Made by a program: the position numbers and the translations under genes. A DNA stretch of 64,000 bases from contig CBDBMQ010000008.1 of assembly GCA_965207565.1 (NCBI GenBank), positions 28,052 to 92,051 on the forward strand, given 5' to 3'. This document shows, piece after piece, positions 63,822-64,000 of the stretch (the first letter of the stretch is position 1; the number at the start of each line of letters is the position of its first letter). The notes beneath the pieces are model-generated. The model worked only from the letters and a program-made list of their open reading frames with translations. It searched no databases and was not told the DNA's origin. Source of the stretch: Bin80 sp965207565. GTDB taxonomy: Bacteria > Bacteroidota > Rhodothermia > Rhodothermales > Bin80.

Positions 63822-64000
63822 TCACAGGTCGAAATCGTATCCGTACACGTATTCCTCCCACGATGAAGTCACATATAATTGATTTTTGTGCAGAAGGAAA
63901 TCTGCAGGGGAAATACTCTTTCTTTCTTCCGTGTCGTTGATGGGACGGAAATTTATTTTTCTTGCAAGTTCATAGTCATTTTGGACAAATCAAAAGGTAA
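63822..64000 (-). CDS. C-terminal end of a second 6-bladed beta-propeller paralogue (partial)
   Basis: Stop codon at 63822-63824. The sequence reads the same VYGYDFDL end as the gene at 62555 and continues off the window. A one-base shorter T run near 63985 compared with the left copy would shift its frame, so either copy may carry an indel. The spacer 63700-63821 shows no gene. Confidence 0.7.

Larger units (their letters stand above)
62549..64000 (-). repeat. Direct repeat of about 190 bp between adjacent beta-propeller gene ends
   Basis: 62549-62737 and 63815-64000 are near-identical over the last 60 or so codons of the propeller genes. Differences are scattered substitutions and single-base indels in T and A runs. 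The two copies show that a second paralogue begins at the right edge. Confidence 0.85.

Overview
The window is a stretch of a Gram-negative chromosome most consistent with the Bacteroidota, probably a Rhodothermia/Balneolia-like marine lineage. The pointers are a GldA/GldF/GldG-type ABC operon with a DUF4340 partner, a TonB-dependent receptor, lipoprotein and AXA-type signal peptides, a sulfatase beside a GH88-like enzyme, 6-bladed beta-propeller lipoproteins, an AbiE toxin-antitoxin pair, and starts without obvious Shine-Dalgarno sequences. Lineage is inference; there is no rRNA in the window.

Layout. (1) 1-7.1 kb: a GC-rich tandem array of seven secreted or lipoprotein Sel1-repeat genes, all on the minus strand. 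They lie in five units, each preceded by a copy of the same intergenic repeat. (2) 7.1-8.9 kb: an isolated gene fusing a methyltransferase to an HNH nuclease. (3) 9.0-25.3 kb: housekeeping and metabolism: ROK sugar kinase, HtpG, the Gld-type ABC operon, isocitrate dehydrogenase, a GT2 enzyme, the pyruvate dehydrogenase E1a/E1b/E2 operon, a metallophosphoesterase, a GH88-like hydrolase and a sulfatase. (4) 25.6-41.1 kb: a lower-GC defence island, all on the minus strand and ending beside a tRNA-Pro gene whose 3' end faces the island. It reads DUF4007 (SspB-like), large ATPase (SspC-like), PAPS-reductase-like (SspD-like), PLD-helicase, small protein, SMC/DndD-like ATPase, 153-aa protein, a double-GHKL ATPase, and a receiver-like protein. 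I read it as a single-strand phosphorothioation (Ssp) module with a helicase/small/SMC cassette that may correspond to SspFGH, plus a MORC/histidine-kinase-like and receiver-like pair that I cannot match to a named system. (5) 41.2-45 kb: a frameshifted HsdR-N-like gene, a CysQ/Hal2-like phosphatase, and an AbiEi/AbiEii pair whose promoter and 5' end are partly duplicated upstream. (6) 45-56.4 kb: TonB receptor, amidohydrolase, cupin, GH13 amylase, and a 1584-aa DUF4011-type helicase with a Vsr-like nuclease domain. (7) 56.4-64 kb: two OsmC-family genes, a DUF4097-like protein, a FadN-FadA beta-oxidation pair, and a tandem pair of beta-propeller lipoprotein genes running off the right edge.

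At least five genes (sspB-like, hsdR-N-like, DUF4097-like, fadN, beta-propeller) are broken by one- or two-base indels, most of them in homopolymers. Base-calling errors, real decay and, for a nine-G tract, phase variation are all possible. The sequence alone does not decide between them.
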